Notes: a model not told the origin generated them from the letters alone. DNA of 64,000 bases from an uncultured Oscillibacter sp. (GCA_910589315.1 CAJUTB010000002.1:62001-126000); one strand, 5' to 3'. Shown: positions 25,783 through 33,226, numbered from the stretch's first letter. Numbers and translations are program-made.

Positions 25783-26706
25783 ATGGCTTTTACCGCAACG
25801 GATGTAAAGAACCTGCGCGAAATGACCGGCGTAGGCATGATGGACTGCAAGAAGGCTCTCGCCGCCACGGACGGCGATATGGACAAGGCGGTAGAGTGGC
25901 TGCGTGAAAAGGGCATGGCCGCTTCCGTGAAGAAGGCCGGGCGCGTGGCCGCCGAGGGCATGGCGTATGCGGCTGTGATCGACGGCGTGGGCGTTGTTGT
26001 TGAAGTCAACGCCGAGACCGACTTCGTGGGCAAGAACGAGAAGTTTGTGGACTTCGTCAAGGGCGTAGCCGCTACGGTTGTTAAGAACAACCCCGCGGAC
26101 CTGGACGCGCTGATGGAGTGCAAATATAACGGCACGGATCTGACCGTGACCCAGCAGCAGCAGGAAATGGTCCTGGTGATTGGCGAGAATATCAAGGTCC
26201 GCCGGTTCGCCTGCTTTGCCGAGGGCCTGTCGGTTCCCTATGTCCACGCCGGCGGCAAGATCGGCGTGCTGGTGAACCTGGAAACAAGCCTCTCTGCGGA
26301 GCAGGTGCAGGAAGTGGGCAAGGACGTTGCCATGCAGATCGCCGCCCTCAATCCCCGTTTCTGGGACAAGTCCCAGGTGACGCAGGACATTCTGGATGAG
26401 GAAAAGAAGGTTATGCTGGCCCAGATGGAGAATGATCCCAAGATGGCCAACAAGCCCGAGCAGGTCCGCGAGAAGATCGTCATGGGCAAGCTGAACAAGT
26501 TCTATGCCGAAAACTGCCTGCTGCAACAGGACTTTGTGCGCAGCGACGTGTTTGAAGGTTCTGTGGAAGCCTATATCGCTGCCACAGCGAAGAAGCTGGG
26601 CGGAACCATCACCTTTAAGAGTGCGATTCGCTTTGAAAAGGGTGAGGGCATTGAGAAGAAGCAGGAGAACTTTGCCGACGAGATTGCCTCTTTGGTGAAG
26701 GGTTAA
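25783..26706 (+). CDS. tsf: Translation elongation factor Ts
   Basis: A 307-residue nucleotide exchange factor for EF-Tu. The UBA-like N-terminus VKNLREMTGVGMMDCKKALAATDGDMDKAVEWLREKG and the EF-Ts core motif VEVNAETDFVGKN (about 74-86) are diagnostic, with a dimerisation/C-terminal part ending in GEGIEKKQENFADEIASL. GGGAGGAAAG precedes the ATG. It is the second gene of the rpsB-tsf operon, ended by the hairpin at 26828-26872. Confidence 0.97.
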   Translation: MAFTATDVKNLREMTGVGMMDCKKALAATDGDMDKAVEWLREKGMAASVKKAGRVAAEGMAYAAVIDGVGVVVEVNAETDFVGKNEKFVDFVKGVAATVVKNNPADLDALMECKYNGTDLTVTQQQQEMVLVIGENIKVRRFACFAEGLSVPYVHAGGKIGVLVNLETSLSAEQVQEVGKDVAMQIAALNPRFWDKSQVTQDILDEEKKVMLAQMENDPKMANKPEQVREKIVMGKLNKFYAENCLLQQDFVRSDVFEGSVEAYIAATAKKLGGTITFKSAIRFEKGEGIEKKQENFADEIASLVKG

Positions 26707-26707
26707 G

Positions 26708-26760
26708 GGTATTGTCCCCCTCCCTCGCAAAACGGACAATGTATTCCAAATAAAATGACC
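26708..26760 (+). repeat. Intergenic repeat module, copy 1
   Basis: It begins GGTATTGTCCCCC, contains CGCAAAACGGA and ends AATAAAA. It is closely matched by 27194-27240. Each copy is followed by a similar terminator hairpin, separated here by 67 extra bases. Confidence 0.75.
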
Positions 26761-27193
26761 AGATGCGGCTTTCATCATACTGCTTTCAGCCGTACATGGC
26801 TTGCAGCTGAAAGCTGTGTGCAGCCACAAAGGTCCGAGGCAACGACTTGTTGCTTCGGGCCTTTTCTTTTTATGTTTTTGGCCGGGAAAGCCGCAGTAAC
26901 CGCTGAAACGGCCTGATTTCCGTCTTTTTTCTTCTTTTTCACCGCATGACTTTTAGCCACGCCCAAAGGCCTGTTTGCTGTACTTGCCGGGAGAAAACAC
27001 TCCGGTTTACATGGCTGAAAACCGTGATTTCTGATTTTTCTCTTATCTATACGGCTGAAAGTCGTGCGCTGAAGGCCCCTTGCGGCTGAAAGCCGCATCT
27101 CTGTTCCGAGTCGGGGTTAGCGGCTACTATGCGACTTTCAGCCGCGTCCAAGATAAGAGGGAGAAAGAGAGCGAAATAAAAGGGAGAAGAACA
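26761..27193. other. Gene-free stretch rich in CGGCTGAAAGCCG-like inverted repeats
   Basis: GCTGAAAGC or its complement GCTTTCAGC, with small variations, recurs at about 26765, 26782, 26805, 27013, 27053, 27082 and 27133 in both orientations. The pair at 26782 and 26805 forms one clear hairpin. There is no frame with an RBS, no tRNA and no known RNA family. The sequence is more AT-rich than the flanking genes. Confidence 0.55.
26828..26872 (+). terminator. Intrinsic terminator of rpsB-tsf
   Basis: Stem GGTCCGAGGCAAC/GTTGCTTCGGGCC with a 5-nt loop and TTTTCTTTTT after it, about 120 nt beyond the tsf stop. Confidence 0.8.
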
Positions 27194-27240
27194 GGTATTG
27201 TCCCCCACCCCCGCAAAACGGATATTCTAATAAAACGGTC
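27194..27240 (+). repeat. Intergenic repeat module, copy 2
   Basis: It matches copy 1 at 26708-26760 in GGTATTGTCCCCC, the C-rich run, CGCAAAACGGA and AATAAAA. It leads directly into the hairpin at 27234-27277. Confidence 0.75.
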
Positions 27241-27277
27241 CAAGGGAACAACCTGTTGCCTTGGATCGTTTCTTTTT
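27234..27277 (+). terminator. Second terminator hairpin, homologous to the tsf terminator
   Basis: Stem AACGGTCCAAGG/CCTTGGATCGTT enclosing GAACAACCTGTTG, then TTCTTTTT. The sequence is related to the hairpin at 26828-26872, so repeat and terminator were duplicated together. Confidence 0.75.
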
Positions 27278-27382
27278 AGCTACATCCACTCTCCAATAGC
27301 TTTCAGCATTTGAGGCGGGACAGGCGGGTGAATAAAATTAAAGAGCCCGGAGCAGTTCATAGTGAATAGCTCTGGGTTCATA

Positions 27383-27419
27383 GAAAAAGCCCCCAGAATC
27401 ACAAGATTCCAGGGGGCTT
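27383..27419 (-). terminator. Terminator of tRNA-Leu(UAG)
   Basis: On the minus strand AAAGCCCCCTGGAATCTT is followed by the pairing strand and CTTTTTCTA, immediately after the tRNA 3' end. Confidence 0.8.
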
Positions 27420-27504
27420 TGGTACGGGTAGTGGGGGTCGAACCCACACGAATTGCTTCACAGGAACCTAAATCCTGCGCGTCTGCCAATTCCGCCATAC
27501 CCGC
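27420..27504 (-). tRNA. tRNA-Leu (anticodon UAG)
   Basis: An 85-nt class II tRNA with encoded CCA. The acceptor arm is GCGGGTA/TACCCGT. The anticodon stem is CAGGA/TCCTG with loop TTTAGGT, giving anticodon TAG (reads CUA and, by wobble, CUG). It has a long variable arm and T arm GTGGGTTCGACCCCCAC. A terminator follows at once, so it is a single-gene unit. Confidence 0.95.
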
Positions 27505-27604
27505 GTTTTGCAGCGCACGAAACCCGCCGCTTTTCAGTCCTCTGATTATAGCACAATTCAACGCCGCCGTCTACCTTTATTTTCCCCAAATAAAACCCCT
27601 GCGC

Positions 27605-27633
27605 TTGACAAATCAAATTTCCTATGACATAAT
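27605..27633 (+). promoter_or_regulatory. Sigma-A promoter of the thiW-thiM unit
   Basis: TTGACA (27605-27610), a 17-nt spacer and CATAAT (27628-27633). The aptamer starts about 10 nt downstream. Confidence 0.8.
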
Positions 27634-27644
27634 AAGTCCCAAAG

Positions 27645-27723
27645 ACAGGGGAGCCGGATGGCTGAGAGGAAGCAACTGCTTCGACCCTCGAACCTGATGC
27701 GGATAATGCCGCCGTAGGGAAGT
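27645..27723 (+). promoter_or_regulatory. TPP riboswitch aptamer (THI element)
   Basis: The core is canonical: GGGGAGCC...GGCTGAGAGG, then GACCCTCGAACCTGATGCGG, ATAATGCCGCCG and TAGGGAAG. These are the invariant TPP-sensing segments (CUGAGA, ACCUGAU, GGAUAAUGCC, AGGGA). The aptamer lies just after a strong promoter and about 280 nt upstream of the thiazole transport gene thiW, a typical target. Confidence 0.95.
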
Positions 27724-27746
27724 CCACACAAACAGCGTATGGGGAC

Positions 27747-27782
27747 GGCGGCATTTCGCAGAAATGTTGGCCGCCTGTTTTT
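27747..27782 (+). terminator. Riboswitch expression platform: TPP-dependent terminator
   Basis: GGCGGC (27747-27752) pairs with GCCGCC (27770-27775), extended by CATTTC/GAAATG inside, and is followed by TGTTTTTA. ACGGCGGCATT (27745-27755) is also an 11-nt perfect complement of AATGCCGCCGT (27705-27715) in the aptamer core. Aptamer and terminator therefore can form together, while without TPP the aptamer strand can pair as antiterminator. Confidence 0.8.
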
Positions 27783-27943
27783 ATGCTCATTTGTACGGAA
27801 AGGAGGCATGGGAGAATTTCATAGGCGTCCCGCAGAGCCGGGAGCGGACGGAGGGGGAGCGCCCTGCGTTCGGGCCGCAAAACAGCGATGGGAAGCCGTG
27901 TTCCGGCGTGAGAGGAGGCCAGCGAGCCTCGACCGCTTTTCCC

Positions 27944-27981
27944 CGCAGGGGAGAAATCCGCTGTTTTCTCCCTGCGATTTT
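27944..27981 (+). terminator. Second terminator-like hairpin in the thiW leader
   Basis: CGCAGGGGAGAAA/TTTTCTCCCTGCG with a 7-nt loop, then ATTTTTC, ending only 8 nt before the thiW RBS AAAGGAG. The 160 bases between the two hairpins hold GC-rich sequence with no convincing gene. Confidence 0.65.
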
Positions 27982-28001
27982 TCAACAAAGGAGCTGGTAT
28001 C

Positions 28002-28523
28002 ATGCAGCAAAGATCCATTAAAAAATTAGCCTTGGCGGGCGTCCTATGCGCGGTGGCCGTTGTAGGAAGCGTATTTGTTTCGTTCCCTGTCTTCGGCAGT
28101 AAATGCGCTCCGGTACAGCATATGGTGAATATTCTATGCGCAGTTTTCCTTGGGCCTTGGTACGGCGTCGCCGTCGCTTTTGCCGCAAGTCTCCTGCGAA
28201 ATCTGCTGGGCGTCGGAAGCCTGCTGGCGTTTCCGGGAAGTATGTGCGGCGCGCTGCTCTGCGGTCTCGTCTACTGGAAAAGCAAAAGTCTGCCCGCAAC
28301 TCTTGCGGCGGAGGTGGTGGGCACCAGCCTTCTGGGCGGCCTTGCGGCCTATCCGCTTGCCATTGCTTTCCTGAGTGCGGACGCGGGCCAAGTGGCTTAT
28401 TACGCCTATGTGGTCCCCTTCCTGATTTCCACAGCGGCGGGTTCCGTCCTTGCCGGGGCGCTGACCTTTGCCCTTCAGCGCAGCGGCGCGCTGAAGTCCA
28501 TGCAAGCCGCGCTGGGAGGCTGA
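28002..28523 (+). CDS. thiW: ThiW, ECF-type thiazole (hydroxyethylthiazole) transport component
   Basis: A 173-residue membrane protein with five to six helices. It matches the ThiW/ECF S-component pattern: SFPVFGSKCAPVQHMVNILCAVFLGPWYGVAVAF (about 28-61) and LRNLLGVGSLLAFPGSMCGALLCGL. It is predicted to capture the thiazole moiety of thiamine for import with an ECF energising module encoded elsewhere. AAAGGAG precedes ATG 28002. It is controlled by the TPP riboswitch and is followed after 5 nt by thiM, the kinase for the imported thiazole. Confidence 0.92.
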   Translation: MQQRSIKKLALAGVLCAVAVVGSVFVSFPVFGSKCAPVQHMVNILCAVFLGPWYGVAVAFAASLLRNLLGVGSLLAFPGSMCGALLCGLVYWKSKSLPATLAAEVVGTSLLGGLAAYPLAIAFLSADAGQVAYYAYVVPFLISTAAGSVLAGALTFALQRSGALKSMQAALGG

Positions 28524-28528
28524 CCAAA

Positions 28529-29326
28529 ATGCGCCTGGATTTTACCCGCTTAACAGAAGTACGGCAGCAGCGGCCGCTGCTCCATTGCATTTCCAACATT
28601 GTCTCGGCCAACGACTGCGCCAATCTGGTTCTTGCCGCGGGAGCTGGGCCGATAATGGCGGAAGCAGCGCCGGAGATGTTGGAAATCACAGCCGCCAGCG
28701 CGGCAACGGTTTTGAATACCGGTACGCCCAGCGCAGAAAAATTCAATGCCTGCCGTATCTGCGCCCGGGAGGCGGCACGTCTTGGCCGTCCGGTGATTCT
28801 GGACCCGGTAGGCGTAGGGGCCAGCCAGTGGCGGCTGTCCTGTGTGCGGGAGTTGCTGGAGGCGTTTACACCCTCTATCCTGCGGGTAAATTTGGGCGAG
28901 TCCCAGGCTCTGGCAGGACTGAAAAGCATGGCCCGGGGCGTCGACAGCCCCGCCGCCAGCCTGGACCGGCGTCTGGACGCGGCCAGACGGCTTTCCCAGC
29001 AGTACCGGACGACTGTCCTGCTCTCCGGCCAGGAGGACCTCGTGAGCGGTCCCGGCGGCGTATGGCGCGTTCGCGGCGGAAGCGCGTGGATGCCCCGGAT
29101 AACCGGTACGGGCTGTATGCTCTCAACCCTATGCGGCGTCTTTGCGGCAGTGGAGCCGGACCCGGAAGCGGCTGCGCTCCTGGCGGCGGTATTCTGGAAA
29201 ACCTGTGCCCGCCGCGCGGAGACAGAGGCCAAAGGCCCCGGCAGTTTCCGCGCCGCGCTGCTGGACGCAGCGTCTGCTCTGACGCCGGAGGACTTGCAGT
29301 CGGAAGTGCAAATTGAAGAACTGTAA
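28529..29326 (+). CDS. thiM: Hydroxyethylthiazole kinase
   Basis: A 265-residue ribokinase-like enzyme phosphorylating 4-methyl-5-(2-hydroxyethyl)thiazole with ATP. Motifs: LLHCISNIVSANDCANLVLAAGAGPIMAEA (about 17-46), PVILDPVGVGAS (about 90-101) and the anion-hole/catalytic segment RITGTGCMLS (about 190-199, with the catalytic Cys). The start at 28529 has GGGAGGC upstream; in-frame codons further upstream lie inside thiW. With thiW it forms a salvage pair. No thiE or thiD is adjacent. Confidence 0.95.
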   Translation: MRLDFTRLTEVRQQRPLLHCISNIVSANDCANLVLAAGAGPIMAEAAPEMLEITAASAATVLNTGTPSAEKFNACRICAREAARLGRPVILDPVGVGASQWRLSCVRELLEAFTPSILRVNLGESQALAGLKSMARGVDSPAASLDRRLDAARRLSQQYRTTVLLSGQEDLVSGPGGVWRVRGGSAWMPRITGTGCMLSTLCGVFAAVEPDPEAAALLAAVFWKTCARRAETEAKGPGSFRAALLDAASALTPEDLQSEVQIEEL

Positions 29327-29369
29327 AACTGCGGCGTGTTGGACGAACTTCCAACGCGCCGCAGTTTTT
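29326..29369 (+). terminator. Intrinsic terminator after thiM
   Basis: AAAACTGCGGCG...CGCCGCAGTTTTT with inner GTTGGA/TCCAAC pairing, starting at the thiM stop codon. Confidence 0.9.
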
Positions 29370-29435
29370 ACAAAGGGCTTTCCAGTTCCCTCTTTTGGGA
29401 TTGTACCGCTTAAAACAGAGCCTGTAAATTATACA

Positions 29436-29464
29436 TTGCAGACGGCGGTCAAATGCTTTATAAT
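29436..29464 (+). promoter_or_regulatory. Putative promoter for the frameshifted gene
   Basis: TTGCAG (29436-29441), a 17-nt spacer and TATAAT (29459-29464), 34 nt before the ATG at 29498. Confidence 0.6.
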
Positions 29465-29497
29465 CAAAAAGAGCCATTCAAAAGCCGGAGGATTGAA

Positions 29498-30185
29498 ATG
29501 ACAGATTTACAATTAAGAGAAAAGGCATTTGCACTAGGCGATTTGATTAGGGATGCCGGCGTATCGGATGAAGCAATCATTGATCAAATAAGAGAAGTTC
29601 CCGAGTTGATCAATGCCAGGCTGAAAACCGGCATGAACCCGTTTGCAGCGGCTGTGAGCGATAACCGCCTTTCTCTCGCAAAAGCACTCGGCGAGATGGG
29701 GGCGGATATCCATTGGACATGCGCGGCAAGCGAAGGCAACGCGCTGAATGCGGCCCAATCCCCTCGGCAGGCGGAGGCCGTTCTCGCGCTCGGGGTGGAA
29801 ATTGAAAAATCTGCTGCTGTCAAAGCCATTCAAAAATCCCGCCATTGTGGCAGCGTGCGGCAACCGTGAGACTATGATGTTTTACTGGCTGGACAAGCAG
29901 AAAGAAATTTTTGCGGATGATGAAGCGTATGTGAAATCGCTTTTGTACGAAACGGTACGCACAGCGTCCATCATAAATCAATATCCCATGCTTTCCCGCA
30001 TCCTTGCGGACGAGGAATTGTTCCCCATTCTGAAAGACGTATATTCCAAGCTGAATGATAATAAGTCCATTCAGCTATACCTCCGCTCTTTAAGGCGGAT
30101 AGAGGACAAAACCTTAGAAGCGAGAAAAAGGGAGCTGCAAAAAATATTGCGTACAAGAAAAAGAGAATTGGCTTCCATGGCGTAG
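29498..30185 (+). pseudogene. Frameshifted gene with ankyrin-like repeats
   Basis: An ATG at 29498 with GGAGG upstream opens a frame that stops at 29869. The natural continuation lies in the +1 frame up to 30185. Removing one A from the run at 29805-29809 joins LALGVEIEK to NLLLSKPFKNPAIVAACGN and yields one protein of about 228 residues. The first half contains helix-loop-helix units such as MNPFAAAVSDNRLSLAKALGEMGAD, typical of ankyrin-type repeats; the C-terminal half is helical and Lys/Arg-rich. The function is unknown. Codon choice is more AT-rich than in neighbours, which suggests transfer. It could be a genuine pseudogene, a phase-variable homopolymer or a sequencing error. Confidence 0.7.
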
Positions 30186-30294
30186 CATCGGGTTTGCAGA
30201 TGTAAGTATCTGTAAGAATCCCCATGGCTTCCGGGGCTTTATGCAGTGGGCGCGTTTTTTCGGAAAGGGCGTCCCATTTCTTCCCAGATGGGCA

Positions 30295-30322
30295 TTGCAA
30301 ATTGAGCGGCATATGGTATACT
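30295..30322 (+). promoter_or_regulatory. Putative promoter of the cobalamin cluster
   Basis: TTGCAA (30295-30300), a 16-nt spacer and TATACT (30317-30322). The presumed transcript starts near 30329 with the hairpin GCCTGCC/GGCAGGC (30332-30348), leaving a leader of only about 50 nt. No cobalamin-riboswitch core was found from 30186 on. Confidence 0.6.
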
Positions 30323-30377
30323 GAAGAAAGGGCCTGCCCCCGGCAGGCTACTGACCAATACGGAGGGGTTGACTGCT

Positions 30378-30659
30378 TTGCAAGAGGAAGGACGCCATTA
30401 CGCCTATTTCTGCAACCGGGAATGTGAGATGTTCCCCTGTCATCCGGGTATCCCGGAGGAGGACTATAACTGCCTGTTCTGCTATTGCCCGCTGTATGCG
30501 CTGGGGGAGAAATGCGGGGGGAATTTTGCCTACACCCCAGGCGGAATCAAGGATTGCAGCTCCTGCCAATTCCCCCACCGGCGGGAGAGCTATGACGCCA
30601 TCATCCGACGCTATCCGGAGATTCTGGAACTGGTGCGGCGAAAAACGGACGAAGCGTAA
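30378..30659 (+). CDS. Cysteine-rich small domain protein (PF04071 type) at the head of the cobalamin cluster
   Basis: A 93-residue protein that is essentially one cysteine-rich domain. CNRECEMFPCHPG is followed by DYNCLFCYCPLYALGEKCGGNF and GIKDCSSCQFPHRR, with about ten cysteines arranged as likely metal-binding clusters. In other bacteria this domain is found beside or fused to cobalamin genes, but its activity is not established; metal delivery or sensing is plausible. The start is probably TTG 30378 (GGAGGGG 9 nt upstream); TTG 30369 is the alternative. Two bases separate its stop from cbiD. Confidence 0.82.
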   Translation: MQEEGRHYAYFCNRECEMFPCHPGIPEEDYNCLFCYCPLYALGEKCGGNFAYTPGGIKDCSSCQFPHRRESYDAIIRRYPEILELVRRKTDEA

Positions 30660-30661
30660 CC

Positions 30662-31840
30662 ATGGCCTTTGCTCACTATATCCGCAGCGGACAAAAGCAG
30701 CTGCGGTGCGGCTATACGACCGGAACATGCGCCGCTTTGGCGGCGGCAGGAGCGGCGCGGTTCCTGCTGACGGGAACCGCGCCGGAGCTTGTGCGCCTTC
30801 AGACGCCGAAGGGCATTCCGGTGGAAGTTCCGCTGGCGGACGCCTCCTGCGATGGGAAAACCGCCCGCGGGGCGGTGGAAAAAGACGCGGGGGACGACGC
30901 CGACGTAACGGGGGGACTGCGGATTTATGCGGCGGTCTCCCGCACGGACGCGCCGGGAATTGCCATTGACGGCGGCGAAGGCGTGGGCCGGGTGACGAAA
31001 CCCGGCCTGGACCAGCCGCCGGGCGCGGCGGCAATCAACCGCGTCCCGCGGCAGATGATCGCAGCGGCGGTAAAGGCGGAATGCGCGGCGGCGGGATACG
31101 GCGGCGGAATGCAGGTTGTCATCTCCGTCCCCGGCGGCGGCGCGGCGGCGCGGAAAACCTTCAATCCCGGACTGGGCATTGAGGGGGGCCTTTCCATTTT
31201 GGGTACCTCCGGCATTGTGGAGCCAATGAGCGAACAGGCCATTGTCGATACCATCGCCGCGGCCCAGCGGCAGGCCGCCGCTTCCGGCGCAAAGCGCATC
31301 GTTCTGACGCCGGGCAATTATGGTCTGGATTTCCTGCGAAGCCGGACGGATTTGCAGGCGGTTCCCTGGGTGAAATGCAGCAATTTCATAGGAGACGCTC
31401 TGGACATTGCGGCGGTGGAGGGATTTGCAAGCGTTCTGCTTGCCGGACACATCGGAAAACTGGTCAAGCTGGCGGGCGGCGTGATGAATACCCACTCGAA
31501 ATACGCCGACTGCCGCTTAGAACTGTTCTGCGCGCACGCCGCACTCTGCGGCGCGAATACGGAAACCTGCCGTGCCCTGACCCAGTGCGCCACTACGGAT
31601 GGAGCGGTCCGCGTCCTGGACCGGGCCGGACTGCGGCAGCCGGTGCTGACAAGCCTCCTGGACGCCATACAGCGTCATCTGGAACGCCGTGCCGGAGGCG
31701 CGTTTCAAGTGGGGGCAATTGTGTTTTCCAACGAATACGGCGTTTTAGGGCAGACGAAAACAGTGGAGGAAATCATTCGCTTATGGAACAAGGAATCTTT
31801 TACGGCGTCAGCGTCGGACCAGGAGACCCGGAACTGCTGA
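30662..31840 (+). CDS. cbiD: Cobalt-precorrin-5B (C1)-methyltransferase CbiD
   Basis: A 392-residue enzyme of the anaerobic corrin pathway that methylates C1 of cobalt-precorrin-5B using S-adenosylmethionine. Diagnostic segments are LRCGYTTGTCAALAAAGAA (about 14-32), DAPGIAIDGGEGVGRVTKPGL (about 97-117), NPGLGIEGGLSILGTSGIVEPMSE (about 172-195) and LAGHIGKLVKLAGGVMNTHSK (about 261-281). Its presence marks the oxygen-independent route. The 3' end overlaps cbiL by 58 nt, the longest overlap in the cluster. Confidence 0.96.
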   Translation: MAFAHYIRSGQKQLRCGYTTGTCAALAAAGAARFLLTGTAPELVRLQTPKGIPVEVPLADASCDGKTARGAVEKDAGDDADVTGGLRIYAAVSRTDAPGIAIDGGEGVGRVTKPGLDQPPGAAAINRVPRQMIAAAVKAECAAAGYGGGMQVVISVPGGGAAARKTFNPGLGIEGGLSILGTSGIVEPMSEQAIVDTIAAAQRQAAASGAKRIVLTPGNYGLDFLRSRTDLQAVPWVKCSNFIGDALDIAAVEGFASVLLAGHIGKLVKLAGGVMNTHSKYADCRLELFCAHAALCGANTETCRALTQCATTDGAVRVLDRAGLRQPVLTSLLDAIQRHLERRAGGAFQVGAIVFSNEYGVLGQTKTVEEIIRLWNKESFTASASDQETRNC

Positions 31841-32466
31841 CGCTGAAGGCAGTACGGCTTTTGGAACGCTGTCCGGTCATTGCCGCGCCGCAGACGAAAA
31901 GCGGCGAAATGCTGGCGTTGAAAATTGCGTCGGGCGCAGTCTCTATGGAAGGCAAAACCATTGTGCCGCTGTACTTCCCTATGGAACGGGACCGGGAAAT
32001 TCTCCGGGCGGCGCACCTGGCGGCGGCGGAACAGGTGGAGGCGCATCTGGCGGCGGGCCGGGATGTCGCCATGCTGAGTCTGGGAGACGCGTCGGTTTAT
32101 TCCACCTGCGCGTATTTGATGGACATTCTGCGCCCCAAGGGCTGGCGGACGGAGCTGACGCCGGGAGTGCCGAGCTTCTGCGCGGCGGCGGCGCGGCTGA
32201 ATATCAGCCTGACGGAGATGCATACCCCCCTTCACATTGCCCCCGGGCCGGACGAGGCAATGCTTGACCTGCCGGGGACAAAAGTGCTGATGAAGTCTGG
32301 AAAACGGCTGCCCAAAGCCCTGGAAGCCCTGCGGGCGCGGGGAAAACTGGGCAGAAGCGCGCTGGTGGAAAACTGCGGGCTGCCCGGCGAGCGGCTGTTT
32401 CCGGATCTGTCCAAGGACGCGCCGGAATCCGGCGGGTATTTTGCGACGCTGATTGTAAAGGAGTAA
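31783..32466 (+). CDS. cbiL: Cobalt-precorrin-2 C20-methyltransferase CbiL
   Basis: A 227-residue tetrapyrrole methylase. The opening GIFYGVSVGPGDPELLTLKAV is the family SAM-binding glycine motif, followed by MLSLGDASVYSTCAYLM (about 96-112) and TPGVPSFCAAAARLNISL. It adds the C20 methyl group that is lost with ring contraction. The start at 31783 lies inside cbiD; GGAGGA stands 12 nt upstream. cbiF follows after 4 nt. Confidence 0.92.
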   Translation: MEQGIFYGVSVGPGDPELLTLKAVRLLERCPVIAAPQTKSGEMLALKIASGAVSMEGKTIVPLYFPMERDREILRAAHLAAAEQVEAHLAAGRDVAMLSLGDASVYSTCAYLMDILRPKGWRTELTPGVPSFCAAAARLNISLTEMHTPLHIAPGPDEAMLDLPGTKVLMKSGKRLPKALEALRARGKLGRSALVENCGLPGERLFPDLSKDAPESGGYFATLIVKE

Positions 32467-32470
32467 CAAC

Positions 32471-33226
32471 GTGGTTCATTTTGTAGGAGCGGGACCCGGC
32501 GCGCCGGATCTGATCACCCTGCGGGGCGCGGAGCTTTTGAAAACGGCGGATGTCGTGATCTATGCCGGGAGTCTTGTCAACCCGGCGGTTCTGGCTCTGG
32601 CGCGTCCGGACTGCGCGGTTTACAACAGCGCGGAAATGACGCTGGAACAGGTCTTGGCGGTCATGTTTCAGGCGGAGGCGGAGGGGAAAATCACCGTCCG
32701 CCTGCATACGGGCGATCCCTGCCTTTACGGGGCCATTCGGGAGCAGATGGACGCCTTGGACGAAAAGGGAATTCCCTATGACGATACGCCGGGCGTGTCC
32801 AGCTTCTGCGGCGCGGCGGCGGCTCTGGGGGCCGAATACACCCTTCCCGGCGTGAGCCAAAGCGTGATCATCACCCGCCTCGCGGGCCGGACGCCGGTGC
32901 CGGAGGCGGAGAATCTTGCGTCTCTGGCGAAGCACGGCGCGTCCATGGCGTTGTTTTTGTCCTCCGGGATGCTGGAACAGGTCCAGGCGGAATTGCTGCA
33001 AGGCGCGTATACCCCCGACACCCCCGCCGCCCTGGTTTATAAGGCCACCTGGCCGGACGAAAAAACCGTCCGCTGCACCGTCGGCACCCTGGCGGAAGCC
33101 GGACGGCGGGAGGGCATCCGCAAAACCGCGCTGGTTCTGGTGGGCGGTTTTCTGGGGAACGGTTACGAACGAAGCAAGCTCTATGACCCGTCGTTTACGA
33201 CGGAATTCCGAAAGGGAACCCCGTGA
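32471..33226 (+). CDS. cbiF: Cobalt-precorrin-4 C11-methyltransferase CbiF
   Basis: A 251-residue tetrapyrrole methylase with VHFVGAGPGAPDLITLRG at the N-terminus, YAGSLV (about 33-38), RLHTGDPCLYGAIREQMDAL (about 77-96) and DDTPGVSSFCGAAAALGAEYTLPG, a CbiF-specific set. It methylates C11 of cobalt-precorrin-4. The start is GTG with AAAGGAGT across the cbiL stop. It overlaps cbiG by 4 nt. Confidence 0.95.
   Translation: MVHFVGAGPGAPDLITLRGAELLKTADVVIYAGSLVNPAVLALARPDCAVYNSAEMTLEQVLAVMFQAEAEGKITVRLHTGDPCLYGAIREQMDALDEKGIPYDDTPGVSSFCGAAAALGAEYTLPGVSQSVIITRLAGRTPVPEAENLASLAKHGASMALFLSSGMLEQVQAELLQGAYTPDTPAALVYKATWPDEKTVRCTVGTLAEAGRREGIRKTALVLVGGFLGNGYERSKLYDPSFTTEFRKGTP

Noticed and set aside
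26775..27098. Open frames in the tsf downstream region, both strands
   Set aside because: They cross the terminator and repeats, lack RBS, and look non-protein-like.
27280..27561. Minus-strand frame across tRNA-Leu(UAG)
   Set aside because: It contains the typical tRNA translation artefact and no RBS.
27739..28029. Open frames inside the thiW leader (for example the ATG at 27764, and the ATG in GGAGGCATGGGAG)
   Set aside because: They start within the riboswitch terminator or directly on an RBS-like sequence, run through the second hairpin and overlap thiW; regulatory RNA explains the region better.
30186..30368. Possible cobalamin riboswitch before the cob cluster
   Set aside because: The conserved B12-box and core segments are not present; only a short hairpin is seen.
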